Shown: positions 26,684-34,541 of the stretch, in pieces
Position numbering within the stretch: the stretch's first letter is position 1
Layout: each line of letters begins with the position of its first letter
Source: Clostridia bacterium
GTDB taxonomy: Bacteria > Bacillota > Clostridia > Oscillospirales > QAMX01
DNA length: 53,530 nt
Direction of reading: 5' to 3'
Assembly: GCA_017532825.1 (NCBI GenBank)
Contig: JAFXIT010000055.1
Span: forward strand, 1-53,530
The notes under the pieces: generated by a model
Seen by the model: the letters and a program-made list of their open reading frames with translations, nothing else
Database searches by the model: none
What the model was told of the DNA's origin: nothing
Position numbers and translations under genes: made by a program

Positions 26684-27493
26684 TCAGAAGAAACGTCTGA
26701 TGTAGCTGTAAAGCATTTCCTTGGCGTAATTTGCATGATCGGGGTCCTTGTCAAGTCCGTGGTCGGAATTGGGATAGGGGTTAAAGACGTGCTCGACACC
26801 GCAGTCGGTGAGCTTCTTTGCGAGGATCTCGGCGTTGCGGTAGGAGACGATGGAGTCCTTCTTGCCGTGGTTGATTATCGTCGGCACCGACTCGGGGCAG
26901 ACGTAGGATATAGGCGAGATAGCGAGAAGCTCCTTTTCGTAGCGCTTTCTGCCGTGGTAGTCCATCTCTATTCCTGTGCTCCAGCGCATAAGCTTTGCGA
27001 TCTCACTGTAGCGCTCCTCTGGCTTCATGCAGACAAAATATCCGTCGTCGGTCAGGTCGGTGGGGCCGCAGTCATCAGCAACTGCAACGGGAGGGATGGG
27101 GGCGCTGTCCATGCGGGCATAAGCGTAGAGTAAGGAAAGATGTCCGCCGGCTGAGGCACCCGTAAGGATGGAACCGGTGAGTGTAACACCGTTCTGTGCG
27201 GAAAAATCCTTGATGAAAGCAAGAGCGGCAGTTATATCGTCAAGAAGGTCGTACATGGTTACGTCGGGAGAGATGTAACGGTAGTTCATACATGCCGCTG
27301 CACAGCCAAGGTCGTTGCATACAGTCTTTATATGCGACCTATATCCGTCTTTGTCGCCCAGATACCAGGCGCCGCCGTGTATATAGAGCAGCACGCCGGT
27401 GGTCTTGCCCACTTCGGGAAGGCAGATGTCGAGTATGTGTCTGGGGTGATCTCCGTATGCAAGGGACTCAAAGTAACGTGCGGTATTTTCCAT
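26684..27493 (-). CDS. Alpha/beta hydrolase, esterase/lipase type
   Basis: A 269-residue cytoplasmic hydrolase of the BD-FAE/hormone-sensitive-lipase-like class. The oxyanion-hole motif is YIHGGAWYLGDK (about 38-49). The nucleophile elbow is TGASAGGHLS (Ser near 113). The Asp is in GKKDSIVSY, and the catalytic His is in PNSDHGLD near the end. Substrates are probably short-chain or acetyl esters, for example on carbohydrates. It has its own consensus promoter, arranged divergently from the phosphoesterase gene, and its own terminator. AAAGGA precedes the ATG at a slightly long distance. Confidence 0.88.
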   Translation of the reverse strand: MENTARYFESLAYGDHPRHILDICLPEVGKTTGVLLYIHGGAWYLGDKDGYRSHIKTVCNDLGCAAACMNYRYISPDVTMYDLLDDITAALAFIKDFSAQNGVTLTGSILTGASAGGHLSLLYAYARMDSAPIPPVAVADDCGPTDLTDDGYFVCMKPEERYSEIAKLMRWSTGIEMDYHGRKRYEKELLAISPISYVCPESVPTIINHGKKDSIVSYRNAEILAKKLTDCGVEHVFNPYPNSDHGLDKDPDHANYAKEMLYSYIRRFF

Positions 27494-27557
27494 AACAGAA
27501 CAGTCCTTTCGTTTCGGTATAGCTCACAGAGTAAAGCTTTCCCCATGTGTTTGATAA

Positions 27558-27586
27558 ATTATAGTACAAAGAGAAGGCGTTGTCAA
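27558..27586 (-). promoter_or_regulatory. Consensus promoter of the esterase gene
   Basis: Minus strand: TTGACA (27581-27586), 17 nt, TATAAT (27558-27563). Its -35 box is one half of the palindrome shared with the divergent promoter. Confidence 0.85.
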
Positions 27587-27601
27587 CCAAAAAGTTGACA
27601 A
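27580..27601. promoter_or_regulatory. Palindrome joining two divergent -35 boxes
   Basis: TTGTCAAC (27580-27587) and GTTGACAA (27594-27601) are exact inverted copies with a 6-nt AT-rich centre. Each arm contains the TTGACA of one of the two divergent promoters. This back-to-back layout could be chance symmetry of two consensus boxes, or an operator that controls both genes. Confidence 0.6.
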
Positions 27602-27623
27602 GAAAGGCGTATGGTGATAAACT
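27595..27623 (+). promoter_or_regulatory. Promoter of the phosphoesterase-UPF0340 unit
   Basis: TTGACA (27595-27600), 17 nt, TAAACT (27618-27623). A small hairpin ACTG-TAAA-CAGT lies at the start region, then AAAGGAG. Confidence 0.7.
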
Positions 27624-27654
27624 GTAAACAGTAACTATTCAAAGGAGATCGGGT

Positions 27655-28362
27655 ATGAAGATAGGTGTTTTTTCAGACAGCCACTATTGTTCTGCAGAGC
27701 GTCTCGGAGCTAATCGACGCTGCAGTCTTTCCCTTGATAAGACCAAGCAGGCTCTTGAAGATTTTAAAAAGCAGGGTGTGGACGTCTGCGTCTGCCTTGG
27801 CGACGTGATAGACCATTACCACGAGGGAAAGAGTTCAAAAGAACTTCTCGGAGAGGTCTCGCAGGCTGTCAAAAACTCCGGACTTCCTTTTTTGTACGCC
27901 CCGGGCAACCATGATTACTGCTGTATGTCTCCCGAGGATATTGCAGGAATACTCGGAGTAAGCGTTCCTCCTTATTCTGCCGAGATATGCGGCTGCCGAT
28001 TTATCGTGCTTGACGGTAACTTCGATTCGAATATGGTGCGATTTGGGAGTGTTCCCTTTGACTGGAAGGATTCAAACCTTCCCAAAGATCAGCTTGACTA
28101 TCTGCAGAAGGCCCTTGAGGACTCACGGCTTCCCTGTATAGTTATGGTACATGAGCCGCTGGATCCTTTTACGGATGAGGCTCACTGCATAAACAACGCT
28201 GCCGATGCCAGAAAGATAATAAGCGAAAGCGGAAAGGTAGCCCTTGTGATCCAGGGACACTACCATTGCGGTGCCGATCATATTGTGGACGGAATACGCT
28301 ACTTTACGTCGGATGCGATGTGCAACGGCGAAGAGAATCATTATACCGTCATAGAGGTGTGA
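27655..28362 (+). CDS. Calcineurin-like metallophosphoesterase
   Basis: A 235-residue protein with all five metal-binding blocks of the superfamily: FSDSHYC (D-x-H), CLGDVID (GD), APGNHDY (GNHD), VMVHEP (H) and QGHYHCG (GHxH). It resembles the Icc/CpdA-like and ADP-ribose/CDP-alcohol phosphohydrolase-type members, with PLDPFTDEAHC suggesting small phosphodiester substrates, but the substrate cannot be read. AAAGGAG precedes the ATG. It is 3 bp from the UPF0340 gene, so the two are co-expressed. Confidence 0.88.
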   Translation: MKIGVFSDSHYCSAERLGANRRCSLSLDKTKQALEDFKKQGVDVCVCLGDVIDHYHEGKSSKELLGEVSQAVKNSGLPFLYAPGNHDYCCMSPEDIAGILGVSVPPYSAEICGCRFIVLDGNFDSNMVRFGSVPFDWKDSNLPKDQLDYLQKALEDSRLPCIVMVHEPLDPFTDEAHCINNAADARKIISESGKVALVIQGHYHCGADHIVDGIRYFTSDAMCNGEENHYTVIEV

Positions 28363-28365
28363 AAT

Positions 28366-28914
28366 ATGGACCTGAATGAGATAAAGACACAGGCGGCCGC
28401 TACCACGGAGGAGCTCGTCATCAGAGCGGGGCTTAAAAAAGGACAGACCGTAGTAGTAGGCTGCTCGACAAGTGAGGTGCTCGGAAGCCGTATCGGCTCG
28501 GATTCATCTCCCGAGGCTGCCGCCGCATTGGTGGAGGGTATACTCAGCGTTCTCGAGCCGAGAGGAATATACCTTGCAGCGCAGTGCTGCGAGCACCTCA
28601 ACCGTGCCATCGTCACCGTCCCTGCGGCAGTACCCTTTACCCAAAGGGTTAACGTTGTGCCGCAGCCAAAAGCAGGCGGATCCTTTGCAAGTGAGTATTA
28701 CAAACGTCTTCCCGACCCCGTTGTTGTTGAGGAGATAAAGGCCGATGCGGGTATGGATATCGGTTTTACTCTGATAGGAATGCATCTTCGTGCAGTGGCA
28801 GTTCCGCTGAGGCTTGAAAATGATGCAATAGGCGAGGCTAAGGTCCTTGCCGCAAGGACACGTCCGAAGTTTATTGGCGGTGTGCGTGCGGTGTACGACG
28901 AGAATATGCTATAA
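28366..28914 (+). CDS. UPF0340 (TIGR01440, YwlG-like) protein
   Basis: A 182-residue conserved Firmicutes protein of unknown function. Family marks are VVVGCSTSEVLGSRIGS (about 29-45), the LAAQCCEHLNRAIV block (about 69-82) and GMDIGFTLIGMHL with PKFIGGVRAVYDEN at the end. The conserved Cys-Cys-Glu-His group suggests metal binding or a catalytic thiol. It is the second gene after the metallophosphoesterase and is followed by a strong terminator. Full length for the family. Confidence 0.9.
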   Translation: MDLNEIKTQAAATTEELVIRAGLKKGQTVVVGCSTSEVLGSRIGSDSSPEAAAALVEGILSVLEPRGIYLAAQCCEHLNRAIVTVPAAVPFTQRVNVVPQPKAGGSFASEYYKRLPDPVVVEEIKADAGMDIGFTLIGMHLRAVAVPLRLENDAIGEAKVLAARTRPKFIGGVRAVYDENML

Positions 28915-28915
28915 C

Positions 28916-28949
28916 AAAAAGGTAAGGTGATCTGACACCTTACCTTTTT
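28916..28949. terminator. Terminator between the UPF0340 gene and the DtxR-family gene
   Basis: A 14-bp perfect stem (28916-28929 with 28936-28949, core GGTAAGGTG) with a 6-nt loop and A/T runs on both sides, shared by two convergent genes. Confidence 0.88.
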
Positions 28950-28956
28950 AGCTTCG

Positions 28957-29319
28957 TTATTTGTCTGCAAATTTTTTCATGGCCTCAAAGGATTCATCGC
29001 TTATCACGTGCTCCATCCTGCAGGCATCCTCTGCTGCGGTATTGTGGCTGACACCGAGCTTTATGAGCATCTGCGTGAGGATCGTGTGACGCTGATATAT
29101 CTTTTGGGCGACCTCAAGACCGCTGTCGGTCAGGCTGAGATATCCGTCACGGTCGGAGGTTATATAGCCGCCTGCCTTGAGTATGCCGACCGCTCGGCTG
29201 ACACTCGGCTTGGAAAAGCCCATGTGTTCACTTACATCTATTGAACGTACGGCAGACTGCTGCTTGGAAAGAACGTATATGGCTTCAAGGTACATTTCGC
29301 CCGATTCCTGAAGATGCAT
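28957..29319 (-). CDS. DtxR/MntR-family metal-dependent transcription regulator
   Basis: A 120-residue repressor of the DtxR/IdeR/MntR family without the SH3 domain. The helix-turn-helix is SIDVSEHMGFSKPSVSRAVGIL with the winged YITSDRDGYLSLTD, and the dimerisation/metal part has QKIYQRHTILTQMLIKLGV and EDACRMEHVISDE. The metal-site residues E, C (in place of M/D), E and H are in place. It is transcribed divergently from feoAB. Three palindromes TTAGC-N4-GCTAA lie in and around that promoter, so this protein most probably represses iron uptake with Fe2+ as co-repressor. A manganese role is less likely given the feo genes. Confidence 0.9.
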   Translation of the reverse strand: MHLQESGEMYLEAIYVLSKQQSAVRSIDVSEHMGFSKPSVSRAVGILKAGGYITSDRDGYLSLTDSGLEVAQKIYQRHTILTQMLIKLGVSHNTAAEDACRMEHVISDESFEAMKKFADK

Positions 29320-29347
29320 GACCTAACCTCCTTCGACCTTTATATAA

Positions 29348-29376
29348 AATATACCACAGTTTGAACTGCTTTTCAA
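29348..29376 (-). promoter_or_regulatory. Promoter of the DtxR-family regulator
   Basis: Minus strand: TTGAAA (29371-29376), 17 nt, TATATT (29348-29353), followed by AAGGAGG 8 nt before the ATG. Confidence 0.7.
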
Positions 29377-29445
29377 GCCTTGCGAGCCTTTTTGATAAAA
29401 TTTTGGTAGGGAAGACGGACAAAACAGCATGGTGATTTTGCACAA

Positions 29446-29470
29446 GCTAATAAGTTAGCCAAGGCTAACT
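29446..29470. promoter_or_regulatory. DtxR-type operator box 1
   Basis: TTAGC-CAAG-GCTAA at 29455-29468 inside the longer palindrome AGTTAGCC-AA-GGCTAACT. An extra GCTAA (29446-29450) makes three alternating half-sites. It lies 45 bp upstream of the feoA -35 box. Confidence 0.75.
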
Positions 29471-29514
29471 GTTGGACGATGCGACAAAAGTGCCTGTGGC
29501 GTGGAAATTTTTTA

Positions 29515-29543
29515 TTGACAAAATGCGGGTTTGGTATTATCAT
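29515..29543 (+). promoter_or_regulatory. Promoter of feoA-feoB
   Basis: TTGACA (29515-29520), 17 nt, TATCAT (29538-29543), with the start point next to operator box 2. Confidence 0.82.
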
Positions 29544-29554
29544 ATATAGCGTAA

Positions 29555-29568
29555 TTAGCATATGCTAA
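29555..29568. promoter_or_regulatory. DtxR-type operator box 2
   Basis: TTAGCATATGCTAA, a perfect 14-bp palindrome that covers the region just after the start of feoA transcription. Binding here would block RNA polymerase. Confidence 0.82.
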
Positions 29569-29604
29569 CATGAAACGGTACAGCCTTAAAAGAGAGGTAA
29601 AGCA

Positions 29605-29826
29605 GTGAATACACTCAGACAGACAAAGATTGGCCAAACGGCAAAGGTGGTAAAGCTTCACGGTGAGGGTGCAGTCCGCCGCAGAATAATGGATATGGGC
29701 ATCACCAAGGGCACCGAGATCTACGTTCGTAAGGTCGCTCCGTTGGGGGATCCCATAGAGGTAAACGTCAGAGGCTACGAGCTTTCCCTCAGAAAAGCCG
29801 ATGCAGAAATGATAGAGGTAGAATAA
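29605..29826 (+). CDS. feoA: Ferrous iron transport protein A
   Basis: A 73-residue SH3-like protein of the FeoA family that binds FeoB and supports Fe2+ uptake. Marks are VVKLHGEGAVRRRIMDMGI and GTEIYVRKVAPLGDPIEVNVRGYELSLRKADAE, which is the standard FeoA core. AGAGG/AGGTAAAG precedes the start. It is followed after 72 bp by feoB, with a third operator-like box in the gap. Confidence 0.96.
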   Translation: MNTLRQTKIGQTAKVVKLHGEGAVRRRIMDMGITKGTEIYVRKVAPLGDPIEVNVRGYELSLRKADAEMIEVE

Positions 29827-29865
29827 GGCAGGGGACATACGTCGCTATGATTTTTTATCATTTGG

Positions 29866-29879
29866 TTAGCAGGGGCTAA
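29866..29879. promoter_or_regulatory. DtxR-type operator box 3 between feoA and feoB
   Basis: TTAGC-AGGG-GCTAA, the same outer sequence as boxes 1 and 2 with a different centre, 19 bp before the feoB ATG. No strong promoter is seen here, so it may act by blocking elongation or reflect an internal weak promoter. Confidence 0.6.
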
Positions 29880-29898
29880 TTGTGAAAGGTGAGTTAAA

Positions 29899-32043
29899 AT
29901 GGAACTGAGGATCGCACTTGCAGGCAACCCAAACTCCGGCAAGACCACACTCTTTAACGCTCTTACTGGCTCCAATCAGTTTGTGGGAAACTGGCCGGGA
30001 GTTACGGTCGAAAAAAAGGAAGGCAAGCTTAAAAAGCAGGAGGGAGTGATCGTTACAGATCTTCCCGGAATATATTCGCTTTCGCCCTATACACTTGAGG
30101 AGGTCGTTGCGAGAAATTATCTTCTTGTCGAACGTCCAAACGTGATCCTCAACATAGTAGACGGAACCAATATAGAGAGAAACCTCTATCTTACTACCCA
30201 GCTTATGGAGCTTGGGATACCGGTAGTCGTTGCCATCAATATGATGGACGTCGTACGTAAAAACGGTGACAAGCTCGACACCGAGCTGCTTTCAAAACGG
30301 CTTGGATGCAGAGTGGTCGAGATCTCGGCCCTGAAGGGTACGGGTATCAACGAGGCCGCAGATGCCGCAATCGAAGCCGCAAACGATCCAAAGCACAATC
30401 CAAGGCATATCTTTTCGGGAACGGTCGAGCATGCCATTGCCCATATAGAGGAGGCGGCACTGCACGAAATGCCCCAGGAGCAGCAGCGCTGGTATGCCAT
30501 AAAGATATTTGAACGCGACGACAAGGTCATCGAGACGTCGGGTATCGACAAGAAGATAGTCTCTCACGTCGAAGAGGATATTACCCAGGTCGAGGCCGAG
30601 CTTGACGACGATGCGGAGTCGATAATCACAAACGAGCGTTATCTCTACATAAGTAACATATTAAATGGCTGCTATAAGAAAAAGTCGGCAGGCAGACTCA
30701 GCACCTCCGACAAGATAGACCGCATCGTAACCAACCGCTGGCTGGCGTTTCCCATTTTTGCGGCTATCATGTTCCTTGTCTATTACGTTTCGGTAACGAC
30801 CGTCGGGACTCTTGTTACCGACTGGGCAAACGACGGCGTTTTCGGTGAGGGCTGGCATCTTTTCGGCATAGACAGTATATGGGTGCCGGGCATACCGGGA
30901 CTTGTTGAAAAGGGGCTTGCCGCCGCCAATACACCCGGATGGCTCAACGGCTTGATACTTGACGGTATCGTAGGCGGTGTCGGTGCGGTACTTGGATTCG
31001 TACCCCAGATGCTGGTGCTTTTTGCCTTCCTTGCATTTCTTGAGGCATGCGGATATATGTCACGTATTGCCTTCGTTATGGACCGTATATTCAGAAAATT
31101 CGGTCTTTCGGGCAAATCCTTTATACCGATGCTTATCGGCGTAGGCTGCGGTGTGCCGGGAATAATGGCCTCCCGCACCATCGAGAACCAGCGTGACCGC
31201 CGTATGACCATAATGACTACGACCTTTATTCCCTGCGGAGCAAAGCTTCCCGTTATCGCACTTATCGCTTCGGCGCTTTTTGACGGAGCGTGGTGGGTGG
31301 CACCATCGGCATATTTCGTCGGTATTGCCGCCATACTTATCTCGGGAATAATGCTTAAGAAGACCAAGTTATTTGCAGGTGATCCCGCAACCTTCGTTAT
31401 GGAGCTTCCTGCCTACCATTGGCCCACACCCATAAATATCCTTCGCTCCATGTGGGAGCGGGGCTGGTCCTTTATCAAGAAGGCAGGCACCATCATTCTG
31501 CTGGCATCGATCATTATCTGGGCGGGATCGGTATTCGGCGTGGTCGACGGCAGAGCGGCCTTTGATCCCGAGATGGAGCTCGAAAACAGCTTCTTGGGCA
31601 TCATCGGCGGTGCTCTGTGTTGGATATTCAAGCCTCTGGGCTTCGGAAACATAAAGGCTGCGGTGGCTACCCTTATGGGCCTCGTTGCCAAGGAGGAGAT
31701 CGTCGGAGTGTTCGGCGTGCTTGACTTTGCCGAGCTTACCAAGCTTTCTGCCTACTCCTTCCTGGTATTCAACCTCCTCTGCGCTCCCTGCTTTGCGGCA
31801 ATGGGTGCTATCAGACGTGAGATGAACTCGGGAAAATGGACCGCTTTTGCAATCGGGTACCAGTGTGTATTCGCCTACGGTACGTCGCTGTGCATATACC
31901 AGATCGGCTCGGCCGTCTCCGGAAATATAAACGTTATCGGTCTTATTGCCGCCCTTGCGGTAGTTGGATTTGTAACGTATATGCTGTTGAGACCCTATGA
32001 GGAGTCCACAAGGTTGACAAAAAACGTAAACGTAACAAAATAA
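29899..32043 (+). CDS. feoB: Ferrous iron transport protein B
   Basis: The 714-residue Fe2+ transporter of the inner membrane. The N-terminal G domain has GNPNSGKTT (G1, about 9-17), TDLPGIYSLSPY (G3 with switch) and NMMD (G4), followed by the helical GDI-like domain (about 180-275). The membrane part carries the two gate motifs, GVGCGVPGIMASRT and later FNLLCAPCFAAMGAIRRE, the conserved FIPCGAKLPV, and around eight to ten helices. No truncation is seen. It ends close to the small Cys-rich gene (25 bp). Confidence 0.97.
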   Translation: MELRIALAGNPNSGKTTLFNALTGSNQFVGNWPGVTVEKKEGKLKKQEGVIVTDLPGIYSLSPYTLEEVVARNYLLVERPNVILNIVDGTNIERNLYLTTQLMELGIPVVVAINMMDVVRKNGDKLDTELLSKRLGCRVVEISALKGTGINEAADAAIEAANDPKHNPRHIFSGTVEHAIAHIEEAALHEMPQEQQRWYAIKIFERDDKVIETSGIDKKIVSHVEEDITQVEAELDDDAESIITNERYLYISNILNGCYKKKSAGRLSTSDKIDRIVTNRWLAFPIFAAIMFLVYYVSVTTVGTLVTDWANDGVFGEGWHLFGIDSIWVPGIPGLVEKGLAAANTPGWLNGLILDGIVGGVGAVLGFVPQMLVLFAFLAFLEACGYMSRIAFVMDRIFRKFGLSGKSFIPMLIGVGCGVPGIMASRTIENQRDRRMTIMTTTFIPCGAKLPVIALIASALFDGAWWVAPSAYFVGIAAILISGIMLKKTKLFAGDPATFVMELPAYHWPTPINILRSMWERGWSFIKKAGTIILLASIIIWAGSVFGVVDGRAAFDPEMELENSFLGIIGGALCWIFKPLGFGNIKAAVATLMGLVAKEEIVGVFGVLDFAELTKLSAYSFLVFNLLCAPCFAAMGAIRREMNSGKWTAFAIGYQCVFAYGTSLCIYQIGSAVSGNINVIGLIAALAVVGFVTYMLLRPYEESTRLTKNVNVTK

Positions 32044-32068
32044 TATCCTTTTGAAAGGAGAATGACAA

Positions 32069-32257
32069 ATGCTTCAATGGCTGTCAAACAACCTTGCCAC
32101 CGTTATAATCTGTGCCCTTCTTGCGGCAGTGGTTGTGGGTATAATCGTCGGTATGGTCCGAAAAAAGAAAAACGGCGGCTCGGTAGGCTGCGGTTGCGGT
32201 TGCTCGGGCTGTGCCATGAACGGAAGCTGCCATTCCCACAGTGAAAACGAAGATTGA
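32069..32257 (+). CDS. FeoB-associated Cys-rich membrane protein
   Basis: A 62-residue protein with one N-terminal transmembrane helix (TVIICALLAAVVVGIIVGMV), a basic stop-transfer patch RKKKNGG, and a cytoplasmic tail with CGCGCSGCAMNGSC and HSHSEN. This is the FeoB-associated Cys-rich family (PF12669-like), taken as a functional substitute for FeoC in Firmicutes. Cysteines and histidines may bind iron. AAAGGAG precedes the ATG. Last gene of the feo unit. Confidence 0.92.
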   Translation: MLQWLSNNLATVIICALLAAVVVGIIVGMVRKKKNGGSVGCGCGCSGCAMNGSCHSHSENED

Positions 32258-32285
32258 TTCCTTCTTACTCCTTTAATAACTGCAG

Positions 32286-32311
32286 GAGCCTCCGACTTTG
32301 GTCGGAGGTTC
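32286..32311 (+). terminator. Terminator of the feo operon
   Basis: An 11-bp stem (GAGCCTCCGAC 32286-32296 with 32301-32311, one wobble), loop TTTG, followed by TTGCTTTTATTG. Confidence 0.78.
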
Positions 32312-32394
32312 TTGCTTTTATTGCAGTTTTGTGTCATAATATTAGATGCATAGCAATATCGACACAGGCATATCCGTATAACGGAGGGATGTCT

Positions 32395-33105
32395 GTGAAA
32401 AAGCTGCCTGCCAACACAAGAAAACGTATGATAATGGTACTGCTTGCGGGGGCGTTGCTTTTGATGCTCGTCCGCCTTTTGCCCGATAACGGGGGAGCGT
32501 TTGCCGCAGCCGCATCAAAAAGCGGAGTCTGCTTCGTCATTGATGCGGGACACGGCGGTCCCGACGGTGGAACTGTCGGTAGGGCAGGTACCGTTGAAAA
32601 GGATATAAACCTTGCCCTTACGCTTAAGCTTCGATCCTGGTGCGATCTCTTCGGAATACCCTACGTGCTGACGCGTGACAGCGATAGGTCGCTCCATTCG
32701 GAAAATGCGGATACGTTACACAAGAAAAAGGCAGAGGATCTTCACCGACGCCTTGAGATAGCAAATACGACCGAAAAGGGCGTCTATATCGGCATTCATC
32801 AGAATTTTTACAATGACACCGTGTCGCACGGTGCGCAGGTGTTCTGGTCGGAGAATATGCCCCAAAGCAGAGACCTTGCCCTGACGGTTCAGCAGAGCCT
32901 TGCCAAAAGTCTCGGAAAATACGGTCTTCGCTCTGCCGCATCGGCACCGCAGACGGTGTATATTCTGAAAAACGCTCTCTGTCCGGCGGTCATTGTAGAA
33001 TGCGGATTTCTCTCAAATCCGGAGGAGGAGATGCTCCTCAATACCGATATGTGGCAGTCGAAGATCGCAATGTGCATAGCCTACGTAATGCTCGGCCTGG
33101 CCTAG
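32395..33105 (+). CDS. cwlD: N-acetylmuramoyl-L-alanine amidase, CwlD-like
   Basis: A 236-residue amidase_3 enzyme. From GTG 32395-32397 it has a short basic N-terminus and one membrane anchor (IMVLLAGALLLMLVRLL), then the zinc amidase domain: VIDAGHGGPDGG (His ligand), EKDINLALTLKL (Glu ligand), IGIHQN (His ligand) and the catalytic-type Glu in VIVECGFLSN. Size and layout fit CwlD, which removes peptides from muramic acid to make muramic-delta-lactam in the spore cortex. GGAGGG directly touches an ATG at 32389, so the GTG 6 nt downstream is the better start. CATAATA at 32335-32341 resembles a sporulation sigma -10 box, weakly. Confidence 0.82.
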   Translation: MKKLPANTRKRMIMVLLAGALLLMLVRLLPDNGGAFAAAASKSGVCFVIDAGHGGPDGGTVGRAGTVEKDINLALTLKLRSWCDLFGIPYVLTRDSDRSLHSENADTLHKKKAEDLHRRLEIANTTEKGVYIGIHQNFYNDTVSHGAQVFWSENMPQSRDLALTVQQSLAKSLGKYGLRSAASAPQTVYILKNALCPAVIVECGFLSNPEEEMLLNTDMWQSKIAMCIAYVMLGLA

Positions 33106-33133
33106 ATAGATATCACAAAGGAAGGTGCAGTAT

Positions 33134-34519
33134 ATGGCAGTTCAGAAAACAAAGAAAATATTTATCTGCTCAAGCTGCGGAAATGAGTCGGTAAAATGGT
33201 ACGGACAGTGTCCTGCCTGCAAGGAATGGAATACCTTTGTCGAATACGAACCTGAAGCGGAGACCAAGAATGCAAAGGGCTGGTCTGCAGGCAAGATATC
33301 ACCCGAGGTCCCGCCTGAGAGGCTTGATATGATAAGCACGGATGACGAGATACGCTTTGCGACCGGTTTTTCCGAGCTTGACAGGGTACTTGGCGGCGGT
33401 GCGGTCAAGGGCTCGTTGGTGCTTATAGGCGGCGAACCGGGTGTGGGTAAGTCGACACTTATGCTTCAGATATGCCGCAGTCTTTCACAGTGCGCAGGCA
33501 AGGTGCTCTATGCCTCGGGAGAGGAATCGAAGCGGCAGTTAAAGCTCCGTGCCGACAGACTTGAGGTAAGCTCGGGAAATATTCTCATCCTCGCCGAGAC
33601 AAGGCTTGAGGCGATATTTGATACCGTTGAAAAGGAGCAGCCCGACGTTCTGGTCGTCGATTCTATACAGACTGTATATAAATCTAGTCTGTCAGCCGCT
33701 CCGGGCAACGTTACCCAGATACGTGATTGTACCATGTCGCTGCTTCAGCTTGCGAAATCGAGTGGCATAGTGGTATTTATCGTAGGCCACGTCAATAAGG
33801 ACGGTGAGCTTGCTGGTCCCAAGATAATGGAGCATATGGTAGATTGTGTGCTCTATTTCGAGGGAGAACGCCAAAACGCCTACCGTGTGCTTAGGGCCGC
33901 AAAGAACCGTTTCGGCTCGACAAACGAGGTGGGCATCTTCGAAATGGGGCAGAAGGGACTTTCGGAGGTGGTAAATCCCTCCGAGGCAATGCTCTCGGGA
34001 AGACCCGAGGGTGCTCCCGGAAGCTGTGTGACCTGCACCATGGAGGGAACACGTCCTATCCTTGCCGAGATACAGAGCCTTGTTGCAAAGAGCGTCTACG
34101 GCAATCCGCGGCGTATGGCGTCGGGCGTAGACTATAACCGAGCGATGCTGTTACTTGCCGTGCTTGAAAAACGGGCAGGACTACCCATCGGAGCGGCAGA
34201 TGCCTATATAAACGTCATCGGCGGTCTGCGGATAGACGAGCCTGCGTCGGATCTTGCCATAGCCGTATCCATTGCCTCAAGCTGCCGTGATAAGGCTGTC
34301 AGAAGCGACACGGCGGTGTTTGGCGAGGTCGGTCTTACGGGTGAGCTCCGTCGGGTCAACGCCCTTGAACAGAGGCTGAACGAGGTAGCGCGGCTCAATA
34401 TAAGGAGGGTCGTGTGCCCCGAGGCCGGCGGTCTGCCGCTAAAGACTCCCGAAGGTCTTGAGATAATCACCGTTAGAAACCTCCGTGAAGCCATCGGAGC
34501 CTGTCTTGAACAGGAATAA
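33134..34519 (+). CDS. radA: DNA repair protein RadA (Sms)
   Basis: A RecA-like ATPase for branch migration in recombination and repair, 461 residues from ATG 33134 (AAGGAAGG upstream). It has the N-terminal zinc finger CSSCGNESVKWYGQCPAC, Walker A GGEPGVGKST, the RadA-specific KNRFGSTNEVG, and a C-terminal Lon-protease-like domain (PRRMASGVDYNRAMLLLAVL, then AVFGEVGLTGELR). Standard length and complete. It is 28 bp after cwlD and 22 bp before the pyruvyl transferase gene, so it may be read through into the surface-polymer genes. Confidence 0.97.
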   Translation: MAVQKTKKIFICSSCGNESVKWYGQCPACKEWNTFVEYEPEAETKNAKGWSAGKISPEVPPERLDMISTDDEIRFATGFSELDRVLGGGAVKGSLVLIGGEPGVGKSTLMLQICRSLSQCAGKVLYASGEESKRQLKLRADRLEVSSGNILILAETRLEAIFDTVEKEQPDVLVVDSIQTVYKSSLSAAPGNVTQIRDCTMSLLQLAKSSGIVVFIVGHVNKDGELAGPKIMEHMVDCVLYFEGERQNAYRVLRAAKNRFGSTNEVGIFEMGQKGLSEVVNPSEAMLSGRPEGAPGSCVTCTMEGTRPILAEIQSLVAKSVYGNPRRMASGVDYNRAMLLLAVLEKRAGLPIGAADAYINVIGGLRIDEPASDLAIAVSIASSCRDKAVRSDTAVFGEVGLTGELRRVNALEQRLNEVARLNIRRVVCPEAGGLPLKTPEGLEIITVRNLREAIGACLEQE

Positions 34520-34541
34520 ATACGCAGAGAGAAGTGGGATA

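Noticed and set aside
32254-32394. N-terminal extension of the CwlD-like protein to 32254
   Set aside because: The extension overlaps the feo operon terminator and lacks a ribosome site; GTG 32395 has GGAGGG at a suitable distance.
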